NCBI GenBank assembly: GCA_003255025.1
Contig: QANY01007439.1
Span: 61,251 to 125,250, forward strand
Direction: 5' to 3'
Length of the DNA stretch: 64,000 nt
From: Datisca glomerata
Lineage: Eukaryota; Streptophyta; Magnoliopsida; Cucurbitales; Datiscaceae
Every line of letters starts with the position of its first letter. Position 1 is the first letter of the stretch. The notes beneath the pieces were generated by a model. The model worked only from the letters and a program-made list of their open reading frames with translations. It did no database searches and was not told the origin of the DNA. The position numbers and the translations under genes were made by a program. This document shows positions 1 to 12,429 of the stretch, piece by piece.

Positions 1-29
1 GAGTTTAGGAAAGGAAAACTCATTTCCAA

Positions 30-64
<35 letters not shown>

Positions 65-965
65 CGGCCGATGCTGAGGGGAAGGGGAAAAATAATAAAA
101 CCCTAATATACAAAGTCTTTAAAGTTACAACAACAAACCCTTAAAAAGTCGGCATAAAAAATAATTCTTGAAAAAATACTATAACCCTAATAGAATAAAG
201 TCACACTTAATAACACGCACATGACATAAAAAAATTTGTACATGCAGCATATATAATGAAATTAGGCATGGGAGGAAAATGACCAAAATGCCCTTATGTT
301 GATGAGAGCATTTTTATTTAAAAATCGTAAAGGAACCCCTCAAATATCAAAATATAATATATTACGTAGTTGAAATGTATTGTCACATTAATAAAAAGAT
401 AAAGGCTAAAGTTATAACCCAAGCCTTTGAAAAAATTGCTCTCATCCCGATCGGCCATACAGTAGGGGTGTTACACTAAGTCACATTCATTTTTTTTGGA
501 ACATTAGAAATTTGATTTTTGTTTTGTTAAAGTTTAACTATTTCCAATTATTTGCATTTGTTAGACAATTATGACGTAGTAATCTGACATTATATGATGT
601 TTTAAAATTTATTCGAACTAAAACAAACTTTGTTTGAGTTTTAATTTCCCACATGATTAGTTTTAAACCAAAAAAAATTGACCTAGCTCCCGCGAGCTTT
701 GTTTTATTTGCATAAATTATTAAAGGAAATTTTGTACATCTTTTTAGGCTATTACATAAAGACTTACTGAAAACGCGCCATTTACGGAGAGCAATCCAAC
801 AGCCTTCACCGCTTCAGTTTCCCCTGATGTTTAAGACATCCCTCTCCCACATCCTTTTTCTCCCTTTAGAAGTTCCTTTATTAGAGCACCCCTTCTATCA
901 ATCTTAGGGGAGATATCGTAATTCTCCCTGCGTGATTTAAGTAAACTAGTATTTTTAAGTTCTAC
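1..965. other. Left flank without a recognisable gene
   Basis: No reading frame or domain could be recognised on either strand. The sequence is AT-rich and opens with a G homopolymer at 32-62. The stretch 780-930 is richer in C and T but shows no start codon with a sustained frame. It ends where the first Athila LTR begins. Confidence 0.6.
32..62. repeat. Poly-G run of 31 bases
   Basis: An uninterrupted run of G. Such runs are rare in plant DNA and are often places where reads or assemblies fail. A second G/C homopolymer in this window, at 52370-52400, contains an explicit N gap, so the true length here is doubtful. Confidence 0.9.
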
Positions 966-2372
966 TAATAACTCTGAGAAATTCGAGTTATCTATTGACT
1001 TTCAAGCTTAAGTCACTAGAATTTAAGAGTGCTTTGCTTGTTTTTAGCTTTAGTTTATCATTTTTGTTACTTTTAATTCCTTTAATATGAGGAGTCTATC
1101 GTTTTAGATGAATTGATATTATATGAGCAATATTTGCACTCATTTTATTATTTTTCTAGTGTAGGACTTTAAAGCTGGGAGTCAAGTGGTTTAGTGTTGC
1201 AGCATAAGGATACAACACCTCTACACCAGTGGATGTGCATGCATTGCAAAGGTTTTCTCGTCTAGTCTAGCTGGAGCCTAAAAGTGAGCAAAGAGCTTGT
1301 CTGATTAAAAAGCTGTTAGCCAGCTGGCATCACTCGCCATCAGGTGGTCCCCAAGCTATATATAGAAAGTATACCCTTATTGGAAGAGAGTCGACACCTT
1401 GCTGCATCAAGAAGAGGAGATAAATTATCAGAGAAAGAAGAGGAATAGGGCATAAAATGAAAGAGAGGACGAAGAGGAAAAAGACAAGATAGAGGATATT
1501 CCTTATTTCTTCTATTATTTCCTCCTTTATCCTTTTTAACTTAGCATCGTCTTTTTTTTTCTAAGCTTAGTATTGTGTACTTTAATGGCTGAGATACTGG
1601 CCGAATTCATTCTTATGCTCAATATGAGTGAATCTCTTTTTATTTAGGATGATTGATGAACCTTTAGGATGATTGATGAACCTTTGAGTTATTAATCTTG
1701 GTTATTGATTTTGAATTGAAAGATAAGTTATTGGTAGTTTTTCAAGTGTGCTTAATGTTTAATCTCATTAATTTCCTAGCCGTCAATGTATGAGAAACCC
1801 TTTGATTTGAATACTGGAAAGGTTTAAATCAACATATCTAACTTGGATAATGCATGTTTACTTGATTCTTTTGTAATTAAAGTAATTATTGGGTAATATA
1901 TGAATATATCACACACCTTGCAAACCTAAACAAATGGAAGCATGAATCAGAGATCTTAGTATTTCTCCGGCTTAGGAATAAGTTAGGGTTAATTAAGGAC
2001 TTGAGCTGCAAGGATGAAAATCACTTGTACATAAGTGAGTTGATGTTAGTGTTGTTAGTTATGTTGTATTAGTCAAGCATATTTAATTCAAGATTAATAG
2101 CAAAAACGGGATTTTGTCATCCAAGCCTACCCAACCATTGATTACATTATACTAGCTTCTATTTTCGTCTCACATTTGACCAATACCACTCTACATTAAT
2201 ATTAGGATTATGAATCATCAATTTCATTTCCTTTTTAGTAAGCTTAATTAGGTTTAAAATAGATTTTGGCTGGTCAATTGTCTTTCCTCAATGTGTATGG
2301 AGAATGACACTCATTTATCACTTTATTACTTGTTAATGACACATGCACTTGCATTCATATCACACACCAACA
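966..2372 (+). repeat. 5' LTR of the Athila element
   Basis: Aligns by eye along its whole length with 11002-12426. The right copy starts with TG (tgataactc); the left copy starts taataactc, so TG has become TA. The end is set at ...acaccaaca, just before the primer-binding-like site. The left copy holds a private 20-bp tandem duplication (ttaggatgattgatgaacct, about 1646-1685) where the right copy has one unit. Divergence is considerable, so the insertion is old. Confidence 0.85.
1356..1364 (+). promoter_or_regulatory. TATA box of the Athila 5' LTR promoter
   Basis: tatatatag lies in mid-LTR at the position matching a longer TA run in the other LTR (11437-11452). In LTR elements this would set the start of the genomic transcript. 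The role is inferred from position and motif. Confidence 0.5.
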
Positions 2373-2378
2373 GGTTTT

Positions 2379-2396
2379 TGGCATCATTGTCAGGGA
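2379..2396 (+). other. Primer-binding-like site of the Athila element, mutated
   Basis: tggcatcattgtcaggga lies 6 bases after the LTR. Athila and related elements typically carry tggcgccgttgccgggga here, so this copy differs at five positions, each a C-to-T or G-to-A change. The pattern fits decay of methylated cytosines. Confidence 0.7.
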
Positions 2397-2769
2397 TTGA
2401 GTGAGAACTTAGTCATTTAAATTAGTTCAAAGCTAAAATTTAGACTACTGTCTGAATTCTGCTACTACTTTGTAATAGGTTTTGGATTTCCTTTTATGCA
2501 TAGACAATAAATACCTAAATTTAATCTTGTTCTAGAAATTGATAGAACTCTAAGGTAATTAAGGAGAGAACATAGATGATTAGCTGGAATAAGAGAAATG
2601 GTAGCCAATGAAGAAGGAGTAGTCCTGAATGAAAACCATAATAGACTGCCAATAATGCAAACAATGGGAAAAATGGTCATTATAATTTCAGATGATAGAG
2701 AAAGGTCCATCAGGGACTATACAATCCTTAACCCTTAGGCCATGAATCCTGGAATTGTGGGCCAGAATT

Positions 2770-2988
2770 TCAAGCACCACAATTTAAATTGAAGCCAGTG
2801 ATGTTATAAGCACTTCAAACTATGGGGCAGTTTAATGGTTTGCCTACTAAATATCCTCATCTTCATCTCAGGCTATTTAAGGATCCTGATGCTTTTAAGA
2901 TCCCTAGTGCTACAGAGGGTGCTTTATGGGTGAGGCTATTTCCTTATTTATTAAGAGATAGAGCCAGAGCATGGCTAAACTCTCCTGC
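2770..2988 (+). pseudogene. Athila gag fragment (retrotransposon gag domain)
   Basis: The translated plus strand gives a recognisable piece of the retrotransposon gag domain: QTMGQFNGLP near 2815, then LHLRLF, then LFPYLLRDRARAWLNS near 2940-2985. This is the conserved core of the capsid-like Gag protein that packages element RNA. A stop at about 2807 breaks it. It ends abruptly at about 2988, where the sequence switches to an inverted LINE piece, so the C-terminal half and zinc knuckle are missing. A matching gag C-terminus occurs on the opposite strand at 12430-12715. Confidence 0.8.
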
Positions 2989-4994
2989 CTAGACTTCCCG
3001 AGGCTGGATTAGAGCTAGTGGGTACATTCTGATTCTCAATGTGGGCCAAAATCATTCTATGGTCTGAAGTAAAAAATCCCAAATTCTCCACCCAAGTCCA
3101 TTTGAAATAATTTATCCACCCGTCTGAAGCAAAAGCCCGATCCAATTTTTCTTTGATGAACTCGGTTCTCTCCCTTTTATTTTGCCAGGTGAACATGGCC
3201 CTTTAACTCGATAATTCAGAAATTGAGAAGAATTCTAATGTTCTCTAGAATTCTTCCATTTTTGATTCACTGAGGGGATTACCTCCTACCTTTTCCAAAT
3301 ACTCCAGGATTTCATTAAAATCATCAATTAATAGCCAAGGACTAATTGGGTTGTCTGCCAATCGTCGGAGAAGAGCCTAGGATTGACTTCTTAAAGATAG
3401 GACTGGGTTACCATAAAATCCAATGAATCTCCAAGAAAAACCATCATCTTCCATAATTAAAGCATCAATATGCCCTTGAGAGTTTGATCATATAGACATT
3501 GAGATATCTTTATCCCAAAACAGAGCTAATCCCTCCTTTAAACCGCCTCTCTCAATCACCAGTTCATGGCTAAAACCCAATCTGCTTCTTAATTTTTCAG
3601 CTACAAAATTACATAATTTTGTTTCCATAAGAAAGACAAATCTGGGCTACAACTTTGCACAACTTTGTGCAAAGCATTAAATGCTCGAGGTTTACCCAAA
3701 CCCCGAACATTCCAGCTTAGGGTCTTCATTGCTCACATCAGGTTCGATCCTTGACACCCGCTGCGTGGGATTTTTCATCCATATTTTGATTAAAAGTTTT
3801 TGCTATTTTAGAAATCAGAGAACTGATAGTGGAGAGCAAACATTTACTTAAAATTGAAACTGGGGAATTAATCTCACCTCTGTTTGAGTTAGTGTCATTT
3901 AGCACAACACTAATGTTGGTATCATTCCGCCTAACTTGATTTCTGATCCTCCTCCATTTTCCTTCCTTAAAGTTGGACCCAAAGTTCTCGTTTCCTCCCA
4001 TTAGGCCCAAACTCAAGTTTTTTTATCCATTAAAATAGAGTGGGTAACCTCCATTTGTTGGTTTTCATCCAGCTAACCCATATGGGGTCATAACAGCCCG
4101 TGAGCTATTTTCCAACATGTCTCCCCCTTCAATTTTTTCAGTATCCGTAATTGAAACTTGAGATTTTTCTTTGACAACGTCAATGTCTGTTAGCCACGTG
4201 TCCACCTTATCCTCCACATCTGCCCATGTCTGTGTCAGTCCCTGCCCGTTGTCCTCTTCAAATTATGCTCGTTCCATACCCTTGCCTTATCATTCTGTTT
4301 GCTTTTCAGCGTCAATTTCTGACGAGTTTCCATAGCTAGCCACCTGCAACGCCTTGCATGTATTCCGTAGAGGGAATCTCTTCTGACCATTACTCACAGG
4401 AGGATCACAACTCCCTTTTTCCTCTGATGGTGAATTCCTTGTCCTTTTTGTATACACCCTCTTAAGGAAGATGACTCTTCCGAACTCTGAACTGAAATTT
4501 TTGGTGTGAGTCCCAGGCCATCTGTAACCCTTAGTCAAGACCCATATTGGAACTTTACTACCCCACTTGATTTCAAATTATTCGTATCTAACACACAGTC
4601 CTTCAATGTGTGACATAATATACCGCAACGATAACAAAAATCTGGCAAACATTCATATTTGAAATCAACCCATAATGGTTGTGAGGTTCGATTAGTTCTC
4701 AATTTCATGCCCCTTCTCAATGGTATCCTTACATGTAGGCAGAATCGAATGCGCAAGTATTTGCCCCAACATCCTCCATCTAGATGTTCATCCATATTTG
4801 AAAATCCCAATGGCATTGCCAATCTGTTCTCCCATACCAACAGTCATATACGAGAAGGGTAAATTATAAACATGAACCCAGAAATGAACCCCGTACAACT
4901 CAATCTCAGAGGGTTGTTGATAGCCATCCAATTCCCCAATCATTACTAATGCCCTGTCATTATGTAACCTTTCTAATTTGTATAGTTTCATATG
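2989..4994 (-). pseudogene. L1-type LINE fragment: ORF1 zinc-knuckle protein and endonuclease
   Basis: Read on the minus strand from 4994 down. First comes a DUF4283-like segment (GVHFWVHVYNLP near 4890). Next is a zf-CCHC_4 knuckle (PDFCYRCGILCHTLKDC near 4610-4660), which would bind LINE RNA. After a variable linker, an endonuclease/exonuclease/phosphatase domain starts at about 3729 with LSWNVRGLGKPRAFNAL. It continues with an E-T-K motif, a D-D-F-N-E motif and a terminal SDHRMIL near 3040. This is the target-nicking enzyme of plant L1 elements. Several stops interrupt it. It stops before the reverse transcriptase, exactly where Athila gag sequence begins, so it is a fragment embedded in the Athila RT and inverted with it. 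Confidence 0.85.
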
Positions 4995-5094
4995 TTAGTT
5001 TCCTAGATTAGTCTGATTAATTGTATTACTCTTTAAGAAATTACTTATTGTAATTATGTAACATTTCTAATTTGTATTTGTTTCCAATGTTAAT

Positions 5095-6425
5095 TATTGC
5101 CTGAATGTCCATCCAAGAAACAATAACATTCCTCCCCAACTAATAAAGGGTAATAAGAAGTGGTCTTTTCTGGTAGCCTAGTTTAACTTCATGTAGTCCC
5201 TACACGCTCTCCAGCCTGTAATAGTTCTTGTTGAAATTAATTCATTGTTTTCATTAGTTATGACTATTACTCCTTCCTTTTTTGGTACACATTGCACTAG
5301 ACTCACCCATGCACTATCTAAAAATGGATAGATAATTCTAGCATCTATCCATTTGATTACATCTTTTTTCACCACTTCCTTCATGATAGAATTTAACCTT
5401 CTTTGTTGTTCAATGGAGCTGTTGTTTCCTTCCTCAGTAAAATTTTATGTATGCAAATGAAAGGACTGATTCACAACTCAAAGATGAAGAAATAATGACT
5501 AGCAATGTATTGTCTTCACTAAGATATGCATACTTCAAGTGTGAGGGCAAAGGTTTTAGCTCCAAAATAGGTGGTGATTCAATGGATGGTAATAAAGGCT
5601 CAATTTCCTGTTAGATAATTCCAATTATTCAAATTGCTTCCCAACCCTAAAGAAATGTTGTTTAGCTTCTAGCCATGTAACTTCAACATCTTCGAAGACA
5701 CTACTATCATCTTCCAAGTCCTTAAAAGTTAGTAATGGGAATCTTGTTCTGCTACAACTCTTACTTAGCTTTTCCACCATAAGGGAATCAGTTACTATTA
5801 TGGTTGCACATTCCTCCACCTCATCATTAGGGTAGTTCATAGCATTGAATACATTAAAATTGACTTCCTGATCATTGCCCTCTTAGATAACTCCCCTTTG
5901 TGCACATCAATAACTATTCTTCCAGTTGCTAAAATGTCTTCCAAGGATAATGTGCACTTCTTTATATGCTTCATAATCCTATATAATGAAGTCGGCTAGA
6001 AAAACAAATTCATCATCCTGAACTAGCACATTTCTATTTTTCCCTCTAGGTATGCATATGATCTTCAGTTAGTTGCATCAGAATAATTGTTGGTCTAGCT
6101 TCTCCTATACCCAATATTGACAATGGCATCAGATTTACACCTGCTCCAAGATCACATAAATCCCTCCCACAGTATGTCTTTCCAACTGTATAGGGTATAG
6201 TAAAATTCCCAGAGTCTTTCAGATTGAGTGGTAGCTTAATATGTAAAATCAGACTTTATTCATGAGTTAATGCAACATTTCAAACTCTCCTAATCTCCTC
6301 TTCTTGGTTAGAATATCCTTCATGAACTTAACATAGTTAGGCATTTGTTGGAAAGCCTCCACCAACGGAATGTTATATGTAACTACTTTAGCATATCTAA
6401 GAACTTATTGCTATAGCACTTGAAG
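5095..6425 (-). pseudogene. Athila aspartic protease and N-terminal RT, inverted relative to its LTRs
   Basis: On the minus strand, from 6425 down, there is a gag-protease spacer (VEAFQQMPNYVKFMKDIL near 6340). Next is the protease, with DLGAGVNLMPLSI near 6110-6157, where families usually show D-L-G-A-S. A further spacer follows (ORF 5840-5625). Then comes the start of reverse transcriptase: VQCVPKKEGVIVITNENNE and DYMKLN near 5180-5310, then YCFLDGHSGNN near 5095-5125. The RT stops there and resumes on the plus strand at 6428 with TFTCSYGTFPFRRMPFGL. The two halves are therefore one RT gene cut and partly inverted. About ten residues of the linker after KLN are also missing. Confidence 0.85.
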
Positions 6426-6427
6426 AC

Positions 6428-8670
6428 CAACAGAAAGTAACATTCACATGCTCATATGGTACCTTTCCTTTCAGGAGGATGCCTTTTGGATTGTGCAATG
6501 CTCCGACAACTTTTTAGAGATGCATGCCGGTCATCTTCATAGACATGGTGAAACAAACTCTTAAGGTATTTATGGATGATTTTCTATTTTTGGAGAATCA
6601 TACACCGATTATTTGACTAACCTGGAAATAATGCTTTAGAGATGTGAGGAGACCAACCTAGTTTTGAATTGGGAAAAATGCCATTTTATGGTTCGTGAAG
6701 TTACTGCCTTAGGCGACATAATATCCATGAAGGGAATTGAAGTGGATAGAGCAAATATTAAAGTCATTGAGAAGATGCCTGCTCTTAAAACAATGAAGCG
6801 AATTAGAAGTTTCCTAGGACATGAAGGTCTTTATATAATGTTTATTAAAGATTTAAAAAAAATTCTAATCGTTTATGTATATTACTTGAGCATAACATAT
6901 CTTTTGTGTTTAATGATGATTGTAAATAGGCTTTTTCATAGAGCCGAAAAAGGCTTTGGTGTCAGCACCCATAATAGTGGCTCCAAACTGGGAGCTGCCT
7001 TTTGAGTTGATGTGTGATGCTAGTGATTATGCTATGGGAGCTATCCTTGGCTAGAGAAAAGGTAAAATTTTCCATTATATCTATTATGTTAGCAGAACAC
7101 TTACTGATTCACAGCCACCGCAATAGAAAAATAAAATACTAGATGTTGTCTTTGCATTTGATAAGTTTTGAGCATACCTTATTGGCACAAAGGTCACAGT
7201 TTACACTGTTTACTAAACTATTAAGTATTTGATTTAAAAAAGATGCCAATACTAGATTAATCAGATGGATTCTATTGCTACAAGAGTTTGATCTAGAAAT
7301 TCAAGATAAAAATGGCACAGAGAATCAGGTAACCATTTGTAAAGACTTGAACCTGGGAATGATGCTACAATTGGATTGGTTGTCAAAGAGACCTTCCCAG
7401 ATGAACAATTATTGGTAATCATCAAGTACAGGCACCATGATATGTTGACAAAGTCAATTATTTAGCCAGTGGAGTGCTACCACCAGAGTTGAACTCACAA
7501 CAACTGAAGAAAATTTTCAGCAAATCAAGACCTATTACTGGGATGATCCTTACCTGTACAAGCAATGCTCTGACCAGATATACACAAGATATGTACCAGA
7601 GGAGGAAATGCAAAGCATCCTACAGCAATGTCATTCTTCACCTTATGGAGGACATTTCAGAGGCTTGAGAACATCTATAAAGGTACTACAATATGGGTAT
7701 TATTGGCCTTCAATTTTTAAGGATGTTCATGAGATGGCTAAGTATTGTGACAAATGCCAAAGGACAAGAAACGTTACACAAAGATAGGAAATGTCCCTTA
7801 ACAGTATTCTAGAAGTTGAGCAATTTGATATATGAGGGATAGACGTCATGGGCAATTTCCACCATCATTTGGTAACGTATACATCCTTATGGCAGTAGAT
7901 TATGTGTCTAAATTGGTAGAAGCTTCAGCTTTGCCAAAAAATGATTCTAGGGTGGTTGTCGAGTTTCTACAAAAGAACATCTTCACAAGGTTTGGCACAC
8001 TAAGAGCAATCATGAATGACAAAGGCACACACTTCTACAACAAGCTCTTTGAAGGGATTTTAGCCAAGTAGGATGTGAGACACAAAGTTGCTATAACTTA
8101 TCATCCTTAGACCAGTGGTCAAGTTGAACTGTCGAATAGAGAGATCAAAAGAATATTGGAAAAAGTGGTTAATCCAAACAAGAAGGACTGGTTCATCAGG
8201 CTAGATGATGGACTATGGGCTTATAGAACAACCTTCAAGGCCCTATTAAACATGTCTCCTTATAGGCTAGTCTTTAGAAAAGCCTGCCACTTACCTTTGG
8301 AGCTACAACATTGAACATTTGGGGCAGTAAAAAAAATTTGAATCTGGACCTTCATGCTATTAGAGAGAAAATGGCCTTATAATTGAATGAGCTGGACAAA
8401 CTCAGGCTATTTTCTTATGGAAATTCAAGGTTGTGTAAGAAGAAAACTAAGAGATGGCATGATAGAAGGATTGTAGCCAGAGAATTGATCACAGAGACTC
8501 AAGTTTTACTTTTCAATTCTAGATTAAAGTTGTTCCCAAGAAAATTAATGTCTCGATGGTCAGGGCCCTTCAAGTTGCTTAAAGTATATCCTTATGGAGC
8601 TGTTGACTTCATGGATGAAAAAACATGGAGGGAGTTAAAAGTAAATGGCCAAAGATCGAAGCAATATTAG
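6428..8670 (+). pseudogene. Athila pol: RT core, RNase H and integrase
   Basis: Begins with the RT motif FRRMPFGLCNAP at about 6470, then FMDDFL (the Y/F-x-D-D active site) near 6570, and NWEKCHFMV near 6665. RNase H shows FELMCDASDYAMGAILG near 7005. Integrase follows: an HH-CC zinc region (CHSSPYGGH to CDKCQR, about 7630-7765), a core with [15 protein letters not shown] near 7890 and IMNDKGTHF near 8010 (second acidic residue), and a [11 protein letters not shown] segment (glutamate) near 8115. The C-terminal part has LFNSRLKLFPRKLMSRWSGP near 8510. Several stops replace CAG, CGA or TGG codons (LG*RKG, HP*TSG), consistent with cytosine deamination. The products would copy and integrate the element, but the gene is dead. 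Confidence 0.87.
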
Positions 8671-11001
8671 GGAAATGAAGTGGATAGAATGAAGACCCCA
8701 ATCCCATTTAAAAACCCATGATGCATCGCTCAAAGTCAGGCTGAAGATTTTAAAACAAACATTCTACGAGAGGCAACCAAGGATATTTCTTCTCTAGTTT
8801 TACATTTATGTTTTTTATTTTCTTCATTAAAGTTTATCTTTTCTAATTAGGGTTAGGATTTCTAATCTATTCAATCTTATTCACTAGTCCTGATTTTATG
8901 CTATAAAATATCCCCTCTAAATAGAATATCTTCTTCGGGTAATCACAAGTACAATAGGATGTGAACTCCACCTCAAGGTCAATATGTGTAAAGAGTTTTG
9001 AATAAGTCCTTTGCTGCAGCATCATACAAATAGCTCAACAAGAATCACGTGGTGCAATAGGGAAGCAACCCACTTTCTTTAGAAGTAAGAGACGTGAAGC
9101 CAACCCTACCAACCAACTAAATTCTCAAACCATCAAAACCTTTTATCTTCTATTTTCTCCCAATTCTGTCACTTTCAAAACCTAAGTGTTATTCCTTTCT
9201 GTTCTAAAAATCTCACTTTTCTATTTCATCCATGAAAAATAAGGGCCAGGCAAAGAAGTATGTTGTCATAGAGAAGTTAATTAATGATGAAGCTGGGCAG
9301 TAGTACGAAGAAGAGATAAGGGCTAAAAGGTTCCACGAAGAGAAGGGCTTCCTGATCAAGAATATCCCATCATTGGAGTTGTCCAAAGATATGGCAACCA
9401 TCATCATCCAGAGAAGAAGAAGGAAGCTGAGAATTCTAAACATAGCCCAAGCACAAAGAATAAACATAAAACATCAAAGAAAGATAAATCATTTGGTGTA
9501 CAGATACCAGAAGAGATCTAAATTGTGTAAAGTTATTTTTCAAACCTCCAAGTAGCCTCGAAAGGAAGAGGAGGGCTAAGGAGCTATTCTAAGCATTAAA
9601 AGCTTTTGGGTTGCTGCATTTTGCTGCAACAGTATCATAGAAGTAACTTCTCTAGCTCTTTTTAAATTTTGTCTTTTAATTTTTTGCTGGGTTCTGTTTT
9701 GGATATTTATTCTGGTTGTTTTTGTCTCTGCTGGTTAGAATTTTAATTTTCTAGTTGATTTAACTATTTTGATTTCCATTTGTGTGCAATGGGGACACTG
9801 CACAGTTTTAAGTTTGGGGGTGAAGGCCTATGCCCTTTTTTGTTTCAAAATTTAAATGTTTAGGTTGCTTTATTTTAATGGTTTTGAACGTTTAGTGGTA
9901 AATTTTTTATTTAACGCCTAATGATGATTTTTTAAAAGTTAAAAGCTAAAAATGCATTAAAAAGGAAAAAAAGGAAAAGAATATAACAATAAGAGCTAAA
10001 TGAAGTTTTCCCCTTTAACAATGTTATTTCCTAACTGTGTAGTCAGTCCCCCAAAACCTTTGCACTTAGAGCTTTAGTTAGTTGCTTTTGAAGGTTTAAG
10101 TGGCTTAAAACTTTAGGGAGGCTTAATGTTTGGATTCACCTTTTAAACTTCAAGGAAATATTGAGAAAATAGTGTACAAAAATGATAAATTTCCAAGTTT
10201 GGGGGAGGTGGCTTATGTGTTAAAATGTCTGAATGTAAACATGTTGCTTCCATTGACTTGAAAGAAAAAAAAATGCAAAAAGAAAAAGAAAAGTTAGAAT
10301 GGCTCCTCTATATTTGGCTATTGAGTAATCGAGTGTCTTCATCACTAATGTTGCCATTCACGTCAAAAAGAAGCTAGAGGCATGAGCTTGCTACAGCAAA
10401 AGCATAAACAACATTGTAAAACAACCTTGCTTGTTACAGTGCTGAGCAACCGGGTGTCATCATCACCAATGTTGGCATTCGTGTAAAAAGTTAATGGGAC
10501 ATTAGAGGTATTTTAACTACATATGAGAAAAAGAGAAAGAAAGAAGTCAAAGGAGTAATAAATTACAGCTCAGTATCTCATTGTTTAATATGTTTATATG
10601 TTTTAATGATTCTCCTCTTTCTTGTTGATTTTTATGTACTTACAGTTGTGATAGAAGAGATAAGATAAAAAGTTTGAATGCTAAGTTAAGCCTGTGATCT
10701 TGGTTTAAAGTGTCTTAAGCATTTTGAAAGTGCTAAGTCTAGTCTCTAGCACACACTCACATGTAGGGAAGAGGCTTACATTTAGGAATAACTTCATTTT
10801 AGGGTAAAACTTATATTTATATGAGCATAAATGATATACTAAGCTTGTTAATGTAGTTTTATTTAAAGGCTAAAAATCATAGTTTGCCCTAAAAGTCAGA
10901 ATCTAGTTTGTGGTATAGGGGATTATCTTGATATTTGCTTGTTACTTGCTTATCTCTTTTGCCATCACTCAAGGTCGAGCAATGCTTTATGTTTAGGGGT
11001 G
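8671..11001 (+). other. Athila post-integrase region with env-like ORF remnant
   Basis: Athila elements carry a long region between integrase and the 3' LTR, often with an env-like ORF. Here 9231-9555 can be read as MKNKGQAKKYVVIEKLINDE, then FHEEKGFLIKN, resembling the start of such ORFs. It has a stop at about 9302 and no transmembrane segment. Purine-rich tracts occur at 9809-9825 (aagtttgggggtgaagg) and 10195-10208 (aagtttgggggagg). The rest is AT-rich without a gene. Confidence 0.55.
10321..10490 (+). repeat. Pair of ~50-bp direct repeats 120 bp apart
   Basis: 10321-10370 and 10441-10490 share the backbone gagt/caa-c-gggtgtc-tcatcac-aatgttg-cattc-tg(t)aaaaag with about ten differences. 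They lie in the non-coding 3' region of the Athila element. No function is evident; it may be an old tandem duplication. Confidence 0.7.
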
Positions 11002-12426
11002 TGATAACTCTAAGAAATTAGAGTAATCTATTGATTTTCAAGCTTAATTCATTAGGAATTACAAAGCGATGTGTTAGTTTTTAGCTTTATTTAAATAATT
11101 TCCTCCTTTATTTCCTTTCTTAGGCTGTCTATCTTACTTATTTGGTATTAATTGAGCAGATTTTGTGCTTGAATTGCTACTTTTTGTGTAGAGATCTATG
11201 GCTGGCAGTCAACTAGGTAGATGTTGCAGCATAATGATACTATATCGCTACAGCAACAAACTTGCATGCATGACAGAGAGCTTTATCGTTTAGTCCAGTT
11301 GGTACCTAAAAGTAAGCAAAGAATATTGTGCGCTCAAGAAACCATTATCCAGCTGACATCATATTCCATCAAGTGGTCCTAAACCTTTGCTGCGGCACAA
11401 CAAGTGTCCTTTTTGGTTGGTGCCCTAGCTTTGAGGCTATATATATATATAAAGTAAATTCTATTTGGAAAAGAGCTGACACTTTTGCTTAGAGAAAGGG
11501 AGACAAAGTTTCAGGGAAGAAAGAAAAATAAGACAGAAGATGAAAGAGAGGACGCCAAGGAAGAAGACAAGAAATAGGGTATTCCTTTATTCTCTACCAT
11601 TTTCCTCCTTTGTAATTCTTTAATATCGATTATCTTCTTCTTTTAAGCTCAGTATCCTTGCATTTAATGGCTGTAATACTGTTTGAATCTATGCTTAAGC
11701 TCAATATGAGCTAAACCCTTTAAGCTAGGATGGTTAATGAACCTTTAGAGTTTTAAATAATGATTATTGAAGTTTGAGTTGCAAGCTTGCTATGCATTTT
11801 ATTCAAGTGTTTTTATTGCTTAATCTCATTAATTGACTGGCTCTCATTTCGTGAGAAACCCATTGATTTGGATTCAGGAAAGTTCAACTCAATAGATATA
11901 ACTTGAATGATACATGTTTACTTGATTATTTAGTAATTAAAGTAATTAGTGGGTAATATAGGCATATATCACTCACCTTGTAAACTTAACAACTGGAGGA
12001 TATACTTGATAATATTTTTCGTACTTTGGCTTAGGAAAGTTAAGCATGATTAAGATTAAAGTTGCAAAGATGGAAATTATTTGTACATAAATGAGTTGAG
12101 GTTAATGTTTTTAGTAAAGCTATAATAGCTTAAGTAGATTCAAGTCAAGGTTATTAAAAAAGGGGGAACTAATCATTCTAGCCTATTCACTCATTGATTA
12201 CATAATACTTTCTCTATTCTTGTCTCATCTCTAATGAATATTGTTTTGCTTTAATATTAGATTACATTAAACATCAATTATAATTCATTTATTACATTTT
12301 GGTTTAGATTTAAAACAGATTTGATTAGCTAATTATTTTTCATCAATCCATGTGGAGAATGACACTCACTTATCACTTTATTACTTGTTAATGACACGTG
12401 CATTTATGTTCATATCACACACAACA
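11002..12426 (+). repeat. 3' LTR of the Athila element
   Basis: Starts tgataactctaag and ends atcacacacaaca, matching 966-2372 throughout with small indels. A weak purine stretch (taggggtg) precedes it. A TA-rich TATA box lies at 11437-11452. It is followed at once by Athila gag sequence in the opposite orientation rather than by a target duplication. Confidence 0.85.
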
Positions 12427-12429
12427 GAC

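Larger units (their letters stand above)
966..12426 (+). mobile_element. Athila-type Ty3/gypsy LTR retrotransposon, degenerate and rearranged
   Basis: Two long direct repeats (966-2372 and 11002-12426) bound the element. A primer-binding-like site follows the left LTR. Inside, in order, are a gag piece (+), a LINE piece (-), a protease and early RT block (-), then RT core, RNase H and integrase (+), and a long post-integrase region. Protease and integrase motifs match the Athila group of Ty3/gypsy elements. Numerous stops mean it cannot be autonomous. The bases flanking the two LTRs (tctac before, gacaa after) do not match, so no target duplication is visible. The inverted middle points to rearrangement after insertion. 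Confidence 0.87.
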
